Below, piece by piece: positions 24,609 through 33,732 of a stretch of DNA of 64,000 nucleotides. The notes under the pieces are model-generated. The model searched no databases. It saw only the letters and a list, made by a program, of their open reading frames with translations, and was not told the DNA's origin. A program made the position numbers and the translations under genes. Source of the DNA: Clostridiales bacterium (lineage in GTDB: Bacteria; Bacillota; Clostridia; Saccharofermentanales; Saccharofermentanaceae); contig JAFRST010000059.1 of assembly GCA_017427465.1 (NCBI GenBank), forward strand, positions 1-64,000, given 5' to 3'. How positions within the stretch are numbered: position 1 is the stretch's first letter; every line of letters begins with the position of its first letter.

Positions 24609-26614
24609 GAATAGGTCTCTATCCGCGTATTGCTGCCGACGGCATACGCAAGAACGGCAGGCTTTACATGCCTTATATCTTCACAAGCATCTTAATGATC
24701 GCTGTGTTCTACATCATGCATCTGCTGGGCTTTTCCGATATGCTCAGGGATTTCCGCGGTGCTGATACGGCAAGGCAGATCTTAGGGTTCGGAACCTTCA
24801 TAATGGCTTTCTTCGGAACCATATTCCTGTTTTATACCCAGTCCACTTTGATCAAGAGCAGGCTTAAGGAATTCGGTCTTTACAGCGTGCTCGGAATGAA
24901 CAAGAAAAACCTCGGAAGAGTTATATTTTTCGAGACTTTGATTACATGGGCAATCTCCATGGCAGGCGGACTTCTTGCAGGTGTCGGTCTTTCAAAGCTC
25001 GCAGAATTAGGCTTTGCAAAGATCGTCCAGTCTGATGTCAATTACAGTTTCTTCATCTCCGGAGAATCACTTCTTTGCACCTTTATCGTATACAGCATTA
25101 TCTTCTTCCTGATCTTCCTCAATGCGGTAAGGCAGGTCAGATTTGCCAGAACGATCAATCTTGTTAACGCCGAGAAGGCGGGCGAGAAGCCGCCTAAGGC
25201 TAACTGGGTATTGGGCATAATCGGTTTCGTCACTCTTATTTCAGGATATGTGATCTCCATCAGGATCGAATCCCCTATATCAGCGCTTTACATGTTCTTT
25301 ATCGCAGTCATCCTCATCATCATCGGAACATACTTCGTGCTGATCGCTGGCTCTGTCCTTCTTTGCAGGATCCTGCAGAAGAACAAGAAATACTACTACA
25401 AGACCAATCATTTTGTCTCAGTATCATCCATGGCATTCAGGATGAAGAGAAACGGCGCAGGTCTTGCATCCATCTGCATTCTTCTTACTATGATCCTGGT
25501 AATGATCTCTTCTACATCCGCCCTCTATTTCAACAGGGAAGAGACTTTGGAAAATCACTATCCGAGACAGCTCAACTGCCTCGTAAGAACATCAGGTTAT
25601 CAGGAAGAAAATGAAGAGATAACTGCAAAACTTGAGGAAGCCGTCATAGCGAAAGCAAAAGAATTCGGTACGGAAGTAAAAGACAGTTTCTCATTCACGT
25701 GCTGTGACATCGTAGGATACTATGAGAACAACAAGCTTATTCTTAATCTTGATCCGAGGTCGATGTCCAATATCGATTACGACAAGGTTGTCGTGGCATA
25801 TTTCTTTGACTTGGAAGAATACAACAGATTAGCCGGAACAAATGAGGTCTTAGGCGAGAATGAAGTCCTGGCAGGCGTCAACGGCAAACTTACATTCGGA
25901 GACACTTTAAATATCGGCGATGAGACCTTTAAGGTCGCTAAAAAGATCGATCCGCGTGATACGGCTCTGAAATATGGCGGTATAAACGAGCCTGTTACCA
26001 AGCTGATCATTATCACAGCCGATATCGGAGATACCGCTTCTCTTTATAACGATCTTCTGGATTCCAGAGGCGAGAAGCTCCTCACATGGCAATGGAGATT
26101 TTCTTTCGACACGGATCTTGATGAAACAAAGCAGATCGAACTGAAAGATGCAATTAACAACGATATAACCGGAGAACTCGAACCTTACTGCGAGAGCAGG
26201 GCGAACGAGCGCTCAGACTTTGTTACAACTTTCGGAGGATTGTTCTTCCTCGGCATTCTCCTGAGCATCATCTTCCTTTTGTCCTGTGTACTGATCATCT
26301 ACTACAAGCAGATATCAGAAGGCTTCGAAGACCAGTCAAGATTTGCCATTATGCAGAAGGTCGGTATGACCAAAGAGAACATAAAAAAGAGCATCAACTC
26401 CCAGATGCTTACCGTCTTTATCATCCCTATCGTGTTTGCCTGCCTGCACCTTGCAACAGTGCTGCCGGTCATTCACAAGCTCCTATTGCTGTTCGGTCAC
26501 AACAATATCCCGCTGCTGCTTCTTAGTTCCGGGATCTGCGTTGCAGCCTGCGCGGTCTTCTACGCGGTAACTTACAAGCTTACATCGAACGCTTACTACA
26601 AGATCGTGTCATAA
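24605..26614 (+). CDS. bceB: BceB-type ABC transporter permease
   Basis: This 669-residue permease has ten predicted TM helices with a large extracytoplasmic domain of about 200 residues between TM7 and TM8 (about 330-525), the peptide-recognition domain of BceB proteins. It contains an FtsX-like region (GLYSVLGMNKKNLGRVIFFE) and a C-terminal SRFAIMQKVGMTKENIKKS. Together with BceA it should remove or release cell-wall-active peptides such as bacitracin or lantibiotics from lipid II-cycle intermediates. The real peptide is unknown. It converges on the GNAT gene with a 6-bp overlap. Confidence 0.93.
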   Translation: MRIGLYPRIAADGIRKNGRLYMPYIFTSILMIAVFYIMHLLGFSDMLRDFRGADTARQILGFGTFIMAFFGTIFLFYTQSTLIKSRLKEFGLYSVLGMNKKNLGRVIFFETLITWAISMAGGLLAGVGLSKLAELGFAKIVQSDVNYSFFISGESLLCTFIVYSIIFFLIFLNAVRQVRFARTINLVNAEKAGEKPPKANWVLGIIGFVTLISGYVISIRIESPISALYMFFIAVILIIIGTYFVLIAGSVLLCRILQKNKKYYYKTNHFVSVSSMAFRMKRNGAGLASICILLTMILVMISSTSALYFNREETLENHYPRQLNCLVRTSGYQEENEEITAKLEEAVIAKAKEFGTEVKDSFSFTCCDIVGYYENNKLILNLDPRSMSNIDYDKVVVAYFFDLEEYNRLAGTNEVLGENEVLAGVNGKLTFGDTLNIGDETFKVAKKIDPRDTALKYGGINEPVTKLIIITADIGDTASLYNDLLDSRGEKLLTWQWRFSFDTDLDETKQIELKDAINNDITGELEPYCESRANERSDFVTTFGGLFFLGILLSIIFLLSCVLIIYYKQISEGFEDQSRFAIMQKVGMTKENIKKSINSQMLTVFIIPIVFACLHLATVLPVIHKLLLLFGHNNIPLLLLSSGICVAACAVFYAVTYKLTSNAYYKIVS

Positions 26615-27064
26615 GCTCATGACATATATCTGACAGGGGTTTGCTTCGTCCCAGTATAGAGGGAAAACTTCAAACTCTTTAAATCCGCAGTTTATATAGA
26701 AGCGGTTAGTAATATCATAATCTTCATACATGCCCATCCGGACTGTCTTGACCTGCATAAAGGAATAGCCCTCCGAATGGGCAATTTCTTTTGCTTTCTC
26801 CACTAATGCCCTGCCGATCCCGCTTCTGTGGTGATCTTTTAAGACACCCATAACGGCAAGCTCAACAGTGGCGTCGCCTGTCTGTTTAAGGCACAAGAAT
26901 CCGTTATATTCACCGTCTTCCTCATTAGCAAGGAAGATCCAGTCTTTGCAGTCTTCAATGTATCCCTCGCGCGATTCCTCGACTTCGAACCACTGTGTCA
27001 GAGCCTCCAGGATCTTGCGAGCGATCTTGGATTTTAATTCTTTATCTTCAATTAGTTTGATCAT
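26609..27064 (-). CDS. GNAT family N-acetyltransferase
   Basis: This 151-residue acetyltransferase has motif A AVMGVLKDHHRSGIGRALVE (acetyl-CoA loop HRSGIG) and a C-terminal YDITNRFYINCGFKEFEVF pair. It overlaps the bceB stop by 6 bp on the opposite strand. The substrate is unknown. Confidence 0.88.
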   Translation of the reverse strand: MIKLIEDKELKSKIARKILEALTQWFEVEESREGYIEDCKDWIFLANEEDGEYNGFLCLKQTGDATVELAVMGVLKDHHRSGIGRALVEKAKEIAHSEGYSFMQVKTVRMGMYEDYDITNRFYINCGFKEFEVFPLYWDEANPCQIYVMSL

Positions 27065-27106
27065 GTAACTGATTCCTTTTTTGTTTTCCGGTGGACGGAA
27101 AAGGTA

Positions 27107-28885
27107 TCAGGCCACCGGTGCGGGCAATTCCTTGCCCATATATTTATCGTAGAACTCCTTGTACTTTCTCTCGCTTGCCGCGTCACGGCGGTGCTTAAAG
27201 TCGTGCATATAGGTAGCGGGATCCGTCGTATTAGCGTACTTGAAACGGTATGCGATAGCCGCAATATTGAGACTGTGCTCTGCGATCCTTACGCAGCTGT
27301 AGAGGATGTCGTTAAATACAAAGCCCTGTATCGTAGTGCACTTGCCCGTCGCAAGACGCTCGACGTGAGCATTCTTGAACTGGTCGCTCATCTCACTGAT
27401 GACTATTCTCAAAGGTCCTACCTCTTCTGCCCTTGCGGCATTGCCGGACATGTAGCAGTCGAGAGCGATAGTATAGACTTCCTTTACAGCGGGTATGATC
27501 CTGTTAAGCTCAGATACAGCCTCGTCGGAGAACTCAAGTCGTTTATTGAATATCTCTTCGGCGGAATTGGAAAGATAGTTCGCGTGGTCTGCGATACGCT
27601 CTACCTCACCTATCATCTGGAGGAGGCTCGAAGACCTGTTCTTATCTTCAACGGAAAGATGCTGAGTAGTCGTAAGCTTCATGAGGTAAGAGCCGAGGTG
27701 GTCCTCAAATCCGTCTATTACTTCCTCATTTTTCTTGATGTAAGCAAAATCATCTTTGTTATAGCCGTTGGTTAACATTACCATCGACTTATCGAGACCG
27801 TTCTTAGCCTTGCCGATCATCTTGATAATTGAGTTGCGGCACTCTGCAACGGCGATAGGAGGAGTAAGCATAAGTCTCTCGTCGAGCTTGAATTCCTGTT
27901 CTTCATCAGTATCCTTAACAATGATATTAGCGATCTTGATAAGGAGCTTGCTGAAGGGGAAGAGCAAGATGGTATTGCCGACATTAAACAGCGTGTGGCA
28001 AACGGCAATCCCGACTACGCCTATCGTCTGGCTCATGAACGAGAAATCAAAGACAGCGTTCAGTCCGTAGAATACGAGCATCCAGATGCATGTTCCGATG
28101 ACCTTGATAAGAACGTGTATAGTGGTAACTCTCTTAGCTGCGCGGCTTACACCGATAGATGATAAGATCGCAGTCATGCATGTACCGATATTTGCACCCA
28201 TGATGATCGGTATAGCAACGCCGTAGGATAACTGGCCGGTCATTGACAATGACTGAAGGATACCGATAGAAGCCGCAGAGCTCTGGATGATGCCCGTAAC
28301 TACCGTACCTGCAATAACACCGAGAAGCGGATTATTGAAAGCCGTAAGAAGGTGTGTGAATTCCGGCATATCACGGAGAGGAGCCATGGAGGTGGACATC
28401 ATGGTCATGCCTTCCATAAGGATCGCAAAGCCGATAAACATCGTACCGAAGTCCTTATTCCTCTGCTGCTTGCAGACCATGAGCATGATGATACCGATGA
28501 GAGCTACAAGAAGGGCGAAGCAGGACGGCTTGAGGAACTGCAGGATAACGCTGCTCGTGCCGTCGATGCCGGACAGGGACAGGATCCATGCCGTCAGTGT
28601 GGTACCGATATCAGAACCGAAGATAACGCCGACCGTCTGGGGGAGCTCAATGATACCCGAGTTAACAAAACCTACGAGCATGACTGTCATCGCAGAGGAA
28701 GACTGGATGGCGATCGTAATGACCGCACCGATCGTTAGACCTTTAAAAGGATTGGCTGTCGCCTTGCGCAGAAGAAGCTCGAGCTTGCCGCCGGCGGTCT
28801 TTTTCAATGATTCAGATAAGACCCTCATTCCGTAAAGGAAGAATGCCAGGCCTCCGAAAAGGGTTACAAACGAAAAAATATCCAT
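27107..28885 (-). CDS. Na+/phosphate cotransporter family protein with PhoU-like domain
   Basis: This 592-residue protein has two repeated Na-phosphate transporter modules, each with a conserved QSSS-type motif (TIAIQSSSAMTVMLVGF at about 57-73 and GIIQSSAASIGILQ at about 198-211) inside about nine TM helices. A cytoplasmic helical PhoU-like region (about 345-570) follows. Family members carry out Na-coupled phosphate uptake, and the PhoU part probably regulates it. The promoter region at 28886-29036 is AT-rich with a TATAAT, but no Pho box is recognised. Confidence 0.9.
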   Translation of the reverse strand: MDIFSFVTLFGGLAFFLYGMRVLSESLKKTAGGKLELLLRKATANPFKGLTIGAVITIAIQSSSAMTVMLVGFVNSGIIELPQTVGVIFGSDIGTTLTAWILSLSGIDGTSSVILQFLKPSCFALLVALIGIIMLMVCKQQRNKDFGTMFIGFAILMEGMTMMSTSMAPLRDMPEFTHLLTAFNNPLLGVIAGTVVTGIIQSSAASIGILQSLSMTGQLSYGVAIPIIMGANIGTCMTAILSSIGVSRAAKRVTTIHVLIKVIGTCIWMLVFYGLNAVFDFSFMSQTIGVVGIAVCHTLFNVGNTILLFPFSKLLIKIANIIVKDTDEEQEFKLDERLMLTPPIAVAECRNSIIKMIGKAKNGLDKSMVMLTNGYNKDDFAYIKKNEEVIDGFEDHLGSYLMKLTTTQHLSVEDKNRSSSLLQMIGEVERIADHANYLSNSAEEIFNKRLEFSDEAVSELNRIIPAVKEVYTIALDCYMSGNAARAEEVGPLRIVISEMSDQFKNAHVERLATGKCTTIQGFVFNDILYSCVRIAEHSLNIAAIAYRFKYANTTDPATYMHDFKHRRDAASERKYKEFYDKYMGKELPAPVA

Positions 28886-29036
28886 ATACTCGCCTCTTAA
28901 TCAAGAATTATAATCAGCATTTTTCTATGCTAATTTTAATATCTAATCGGCATATTGTAAAACCCAGAAATATTACATTTTTAATTATATAGACGCTTGT
29001 CTATGTATAGCCTTAAAAACGCCTGTTTTAAGCGGT

Positions 29037-30310
29037 TTACAGCATTTCGTCTATGCGCGCACCACACTTACCGCAGAATTTTGTACCGCCCGGCAGAGGG
29101 TTTCCGCACATATCGCAAAATTTAGGAGCAGCCTGTGCAGGAGCTGTCTCAGGAGTGCTTTGAGCGTTTCCAGTCGCAGGAGCAGCATAAGAAGGAGTGG
29201 GGCCCCAGATAGCAGCTGCACTGGGCGGAACGATTGGGGGCTGCTCAACCGGTGAAGGAAAAGCAGAAGTTTTAGAATCGTTTCTTACATAATGGATCGG
29301 CGTTGCATCGCCGACAGGCTCAGGATCATCAGGTATGGGGGCCTTTGATACGGCAGGCGCCTTCTTGGCAGGAGGAGCGTATACAGGAGCCGGGGTCTGA
29401 TAGACCGGTGCATACTGATATGGAGCGGCATTCGGATACGCAGGCGCAACCGGTGCAGGATTCATATAAGCAAGAGTCTGCAGCATGGGATCCTGATGGC
29501 AGGAGCCGGTACAAAAGGTGACGGATTTGGATTAGCAGGCGCCGGTGCAAAGGGTGACGGATTTGGATTAGCAGGAGCATACTGAACAGGCTGGACAGAT
29601 GGAGGTGCGGCAAACGGTGACGGCTGCACCGGAGCAGGAGAAGCAAAAACCGCAGGCTGCCGGTCCGAAAAGTCTGCCGGCTGGCTTCTGGGCACCGAAG
29701 TATCAGGATTAACGCTTACGTTTTTACCATAGTTCATAATTCCGGTACACGATCCGGGAAGGAATCGCCCTCCTTGAAACTGAATCTGAGCGTTGCCGCC
29801 GTCAGGTACCTCAAAGATAAACGGAGGTATATCATAACTGTCCGGCACCTTCGCTACTAATATATTTTGCCTCTGATCCGTCGTTGCGACAAGAGAAGAA
29901 CCGTTGATCAGGGTTCCGATATTTTTGTCGTTGAGGAAAATCTCATACGTGATAGCCGCGCCCGATAAGGCACTTACGCGGTTGATGGTAATACGGCATT
30001 TTACTCTTAAGGGTTCATACCTCTCTGAGAACTGTTGGACAAGCCTGTCTGTCTTCGATACATAATTGCCGGGTTTTAAGTTCCTGACGATTATATATGC
30101 AACTGCTCCGCCGGTACCCGCAAAGAGCAAGGCGATTACATATGTAGCGTAGCCGAGATCAGACGAGAACCCTATGATTAAGCCTATGATCTCAGGGATG
30201 ACCCACATCAGAACCGTCATGGCGATGTACCCTCCGGGTCTTCTGCCCCTCTCGGATACAGTTTTTCTGACATTGTTGATCAACGAATATAATATGAAAA
30301 ATTCCAGCAT
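29037..30310 (-). pseudogene. zinc-ribbon membrane protein, split by a frameshift
   Basis: Two overlapping reading frames look like one gene. The upstream part (30310-29462, 282 residues) has two TM helices at about 27-50 and 54-76 and a beta-rich domain (85-205). A Pro/Ala/Asn repeat linker follows, then the frame is lost and stops at TGA 29462-29464. The downstream part (29486-29037, 149 residues) continues the linker (MNPAPVAPAYPNAAPYQY) in the next frame and ends in a zinc ribbon (CDMCGNPLPGGTKFCGKCGA). The frame changes in about 29484-29499, right beside two 36-bp tandem repeats. A gene of about 424 residues with one base missing explains everything; a sequencing error, a true frameshift or restart at ATG 29484-29486 cannot be told apart. 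Confidence 0.75.
29499..29570 (-). repeat. two 36-bp tandem repeats in the linker region
   Basis: Units at 29499-29534 and 29535-29570 differ at three positions and encode the Pro/Ala/Asn-rich APANPNPSPF unit. A third, partial unit follows. The frame change in 29484-29499 lies at their end, and slippage in such repeats is a plausible cause. Confidence 0.8.
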
Positions 30311-30355
30311 TCCTATTTACCCCGGCAAGTGGCCTGAGAAGGCCGGATCATTACA

Positions 30356-30826
30356 TCACTTATTGGGAACGAAATACAATTCGCCTTTTTTGAACTTAAC
30401 GACACCCGTGACAGTTGTTCCTGCCGGAATCGGCTGGACCTTGCTGTCCTCAATTTCGATATCGTACTTCTCACCTTCGATTACATAAAGCTTTTCATTC
30501 TCAACACGGTCGATGTAATAACTGGTGCTGTAACCGTCCAAAACATAGAATTCCTCATTAGCTACATCATAGACGACCACAGCAGTGCGCATCATTCCGC
30601 TGCCGAACGTAACATCTGTACAAAGATCGGGATTACCGTCTTTGGTTACATCACAAATGTACTTATCACCGACACCCATGCATGTCGGGAATGTTGCGCA
30701 GTAATCATTAAGCTCGAATTGTGCATTCTCAAGCTGCATTCCCGAGACAGAACGTTTTTTACCGCATGCGGTAAAAGCCAATACCATCGCTACCATCAAA
30801 AGGATCGTTAAAATCTTCTTACCCAT
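30356..30826 (-). CDS. putative lipoprotein, uncharacterised
   Basis: This 156-residue lipoprotein starts at ATG 30826 behind AGGAGG; longer upstream frames are not needed. The signal peptide ends with the lipobox AFTAC (Cys about 21), then a Lys/Arg-rich segment. A compact domain follows (YICDVTKDGNPDLCTDVTFG, with a calcium-binding-like DxDxN character; YSTSYYIDRVENEKLY; VVKFKKGELYF). No family is recognised. It lies downstream of the GHKL kinase gene on the same strand with a 43-bp gap and may be cotranscribed. Confidence 0.7.
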   Translation of the reverse strand: MGKKILTILLMVAMVLAFTACGKKRSVSGMQLENAQFELNDYCATFPTCMGVGDKYICDVTKDGNPDLCTDVTFGSGMMRTAVVVYDVANEEFYVLDGYSTSYYIDRVENEKLYVIEGEKYDIEIEDSKVQPIPAGTTVTGVVKFKKGELYFVPNK

Positions 30827-30869
30827 ACGGCGCCTCCTATTATCCATATGCCATATTATATAGGAATAA

Positions 30870-32246
30870 TTACTCAATGGAAGATGTCGGGAAGACAACT
30901 TCCGACCTGAACATGAATCCATACGGTTTTTCTTCACAGCTCACGGTCAATTCCCCTCCGTAACCTGACGCTGCAGTCTCTATATTGTGTATGCCGAAGC
31001 CGTGGTTCTTGGCATCCGCCTTAGATGTGACGATCTTACCGTTCTCAATGACAGGGGCCTTAAAGCACGGGTTCGTAACGGAGATCATGAAGAAGTTGTC
31101 GGTCTTCCTGAACTGCAAATCGATCGCTCTTAAATCGTCCTCAAGCTCCTTAAGTTCATCCACCGAAGCTGCCTCGATCGCATTGTCCAGAAGATTTGCG
31201 AGGATCTTGCACATGTCAACAGGGGATATCTCGACGCCTGAGATCGTGCCGGAACACTTGAGCTTCAGCGAGCGTGAAGCCGCTTCCGCGCTCTTGTCCG
31301 CGATAATGGCATCGGCTATCGTATCACCTGTGTGCGCACTTACATCCGCGCTCTTGAGGTTGTCGCCCATCTCGTCCAAGTATTCGCGCATCTTGTCATA
31401 ATCCCCGCTCTCGAGCAGGAGCTTTAAGACCTGGATGTTATTGCGCATGTCATGGCGCATCGCTCTGATCTCATTGTCAGATCTTGCCGTGTTCTCGAAA
31501 AACTTTGCCTGCGAAGCTACAAGTTCCTCATTGACGTGATTCAAATCTTTAAGATCATCACGCTCTTTCCTCGTGACTCTGATATAGAAAAAGAGTGCCA
31601 TAAAAATAAGGACCGCGAGCATTCCGGTGATGGTGATAACACGTCTGGCATTGTCTTCATTCGCATCATCGATCAGTTCCGGGACCACATTTACGACGAT
31701 ATTAAGAAGGACTGCGATCGTAAGTGTCACGGATACCGGGAGCGGAGTGTTATCGTTCCTGCTTCTTAAGCGCTTAAGGAAATAAAGGAATACGAATTCC
31801 AGGAACTGGAACAGGAACCTGAAGAGGATGATTATTATCATCGCCAGGAGTCTTGTGTTCCAGGTCCGGTTAAAGATTATCTGATCACTCAGGATATCAA
31901 AGATATGGTTAACTGATGTGAGTATATCGATAGCAAGAAACGCTATGAGGATCTTTTTCCACCATTTCGCGTTTATATTGATGGCCAGGGCGATTATCGC
32001 GGATCCGTAGATGAGAAGGATATCCAATATATCTATTATTATGTTAGCTTCACCTTCGGCAACGCTCGTAATGGCTGCCATGATACCGTAGACGGTACTG
32101 GAGAGAGCCAGGACCAGATATATGATCTTTTTGTGCTTTACCTCGTACTTCAGGACGCTGTCGACCAGGTACATGGCAAGAACGCCATTTATCATGTATG
32201 GCAGGGTGACCAGGAAAACGAATAAGACATTGACCCAGAATGTCAT
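30870..32246 (-). CDS. AgrC-like GHKL sensor histidine kinase
   Basis: This 458-residue kinase has six predicted TM helices in the first ~220 residues and a coiled-coil segment. The phospho-His region is MRHDMRNNIQVLKLLLESG (about 267). The C-terminal GHKL ATPase has ILANLLDNAIEAA (N-box) and HGFGIHNIE (G-box). This is the AgrC/ComD architecture that senses peptides, not the classical HisKA type. It overlaps the LytTR regulator by 4 bp and should phosphorylate it. Confidence 0.88.
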   Translation of the reverse strand: MTFWVNVLFVFLVTLPYMINGVLAMYLVDSVLKYEVKHKKIIYLVLALSSTVYGIMAAITSVAEGEANIIIDILDILLIYGSAIIALAININAKWWKKILIAFLAIDILTSVNHIFDILSDQIIFNRTWNTRLLAMIIIILFRFLFQFLEFVFLYFLKRLRSRNDNTPLPVSVTLTIAVLLNIVVNVVPELIDDANEDNARRVITITGMLAVLIFMALFFYIRVTRKERDDLKDLNHVNEELVASQAKFFENTARSDNEIRAMRHDMRNNIQVLKLLLESGDYDKMREYLDEMGDNLKSADVSAHTGDTIADAIIADKSAEAASRSLKLKCSGTISGVEISPVDMCKILANLLDNAIEAASVDELKELEDDLRAIDLQFRKTDNFFMISVTNPCFKAPVIENGKIVTSKADAKNHGFGIHNIETAASGYGGELTVSCEEKPYGFMFRSEVVFPTSSIE

Positions 32247-32953
32247 CTTCCGTTCCTCCGGATATATTCAAGGAGGCTCTTTTTAGCCTCCGAAGAGGCG
32301 CTTCTGGCAACAGGAAGAGTCTCTTTGTTATCGAGTATTACTTCTGTTGCCGAGAGCTTCCTGACGTGACCCAGATTGATATAGTAGGAACGGTGGATCT
32401 TTACAAAATCAGAAGACAACTCGTCCACCATCGATATGGCATCGGTGAACTTCATCCTGAGCTCTACGGATTCGCTTCTAAAACAGAATCTTACACAGTT
32501 ATTGGCAGCTTCGACATAGATGAGATCAGAGATAAGATTTACTATCTCATCTCCGTCTTTCCTAAGCACGATCTTCTCATCGACTTTAAGCTTCTTTTCA
32601 AGATCAGTCAGTGTCTCCCTGAGCTTGATATCGTTAACGGGTTTACTTAAGAATCGGAAGGCATCGACTTCATAGCCGTCCATGGCAAGTTCTGTGTGAC
32701 TCGTAAGGAAAATAACAGGAATGTCTTTGGAAAATTCGCGGATCTTCTTTGCGGCCGTCATGCCGTCCATATCCTTCATCTCGATATCAAGGAAGACCGC
32801 ATCGAGCTTAAATCCGTTCTCGAAGCTCCTGATGAGTTCGCTGCCGTCAGCATAAAGAAAACAGCTGACTTCGGCCTTGCCGTAAACAGCAGATATCTGT
32901 TCAGCGACACGGCTCCTGTAGACACTCTCGTCATCAACGATGGCAAGTCTCAT
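32243..32953 (-). CDS. LytTR-type response regulator
   Basis: This 236-residue regulator begins at ATG 32953 behind GGAGGGG. The receiver has LAIVDDE, D in AVFLDIEMKDMDG, and K in LSKPVND. The C-terminal LytTR DNA-binding domain has ISDLIYVEAANNCVRF, FVKIHRSYYINLGHV and VILDNKETLPVARS. LytTR regulators usually bind direct repeats upstream of bacteriocin, virulence or cell-wall genes. It is paired with the GHKL kinase and sits 86 bp downstream of the ABC transporter ATPase. Confidence 0.9.
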   Translation of the reverse strand: MRLAIVDDESVYRSRVAEQISAVYGKAEVSCFLYADGSELIRSFENGFKLDAVFLDIEMKDMDGMTAAKKIREFSKDIPVIFLTSHTELAMDGYEVDAFRFLSKPVNDIKLRETLTDLEKKLKVDEKIVLRKDGDEIVNLISDLIYVEAANNCVRFCFRSESVELRMKFTDAISMVDELSSDFVKIHRSYYINLGHVRKLSATEVILDNKETLPVARSASSEAKKSLLEYIRRNGR

Positions 32954-32971
32954 TATCCCCTCCGGTAATCC

Positions 32972-33006
32972 AAAAATTCGGAGCTGTCTCATGGCGGGAC
33001 AGCTCC
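32972..33006 (-). terminator. intrinsic terminator between the ABC operon and the LytTR regulator
   Basis: On the minus strand, GGAGCTGTC (32998-33006) pairs with GACAGCTCC (32980-32988), followed by GAATTTTT. It ends about 18 bp before the regulator's start codon. Any transcript of the regulator must read through it or start inside it. Confidence 0.7.
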
Positions 33007-33038
33007 TAATATTCTAAACCTTAATTATTTTTGAGCAA

Positions 33039-33713
33039 CTACCCGATAGTCTTTCCGTCCTCGAGCTTTATTATCCTTGTACCGTAAGATGCACATCTCT
33101 CGGAGTGTGTGACCTGGAGGATCGTAAGGCCCTTTTCTTTATTGAGTTTTGAGAAAAGCTCCATAACCTCCTGTGATGACTTGGCATCAAGGTTGCCCGT
33201 AGGCTCGTCTGCAAGAATGATGGCCGGATTGCCCATGACTGCCCTTGCGATGGCAACTCTCTGCTGCTGTCCGCCGGAAAGAGTTGCAGGCATCGCCTTT
33301 TTCTTATCGGTGAGACCCGTGAGCTCCAATATCTCATCAAGCTCATCTTTCAAAGAAGCATTTGTCTTGCCGTTGAGCGTCTGCGGAAGGAGGATATTGT
33401 CAGCTACGTTCAGGTTCATGACGAGATTATAGAACTGGAAAACAAATCCGACATTCTTGAGCCTTAAGTCGGAAAGCTGCTTGTCCTTGAGCGAACCGAT
33501 GTCTTTGCCGCAAAGAGTGATCTTGCCTTCGAAGTCTCTGTCGAGCCCTCCGATAAGATAGAGCAATGTTGATTTGCCCGAACCGGATGCGCCCATTAAT
33601 GAGACGAATTCGCCTTCTGCGACATACATGCAGGCCTCGTCCAAAACGCGGTTGAGATTCGTATTCTTGCCGAACGTCTTGCTTACGTTATTTACTTCAA
33701 TTACTGTATTCAT
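33039..33713 (-). CDS. MacB/LolD-type ABC transporter ATPase
   Basis: This 224-residue ATPase has Walker A GASGSGKSTLLYLI, Q-loop region FVFQFYNLV, signature LSGGQQQRVAIARAV, Walker B IILADEPTGNLD and H-loop THSERCA. It is the partner of the large FtsX-type permease encoded 19 bp upstream. Such pairs export peptides or lipoproteins, or drive cell-envelope processes. Confidence 0.95.
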   Translation of the reverse strand: MNTVIEVNNVSKTFGKNTNLNRVLDEACMYVAEGEFVSLMGASGSGKSTLLYLIGGLDRDFEGKITLCGKDIGSLKDKQLSDLRLKNVGFVFQFYNLVMNLNVADNILLPQTLNGKTNASLKDELDEILELTGLTDKKKAMPATLSGGQQQRVAIARAVMGNPAIILADEPTGNLDAKSSQEVMELFSKLNKEKGLTILQVTHSERCASYGTRIIKLEDGKTIG

Positions 33714-33732
33714 CTTTATATCCTCCGCTATA

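Noticed and set aside
28287-28835. Plus-strand frames inside the Na/Pi transporter gene
   Set aside because: They are antisense to a complete transporter gene with known motifs and show no family match.
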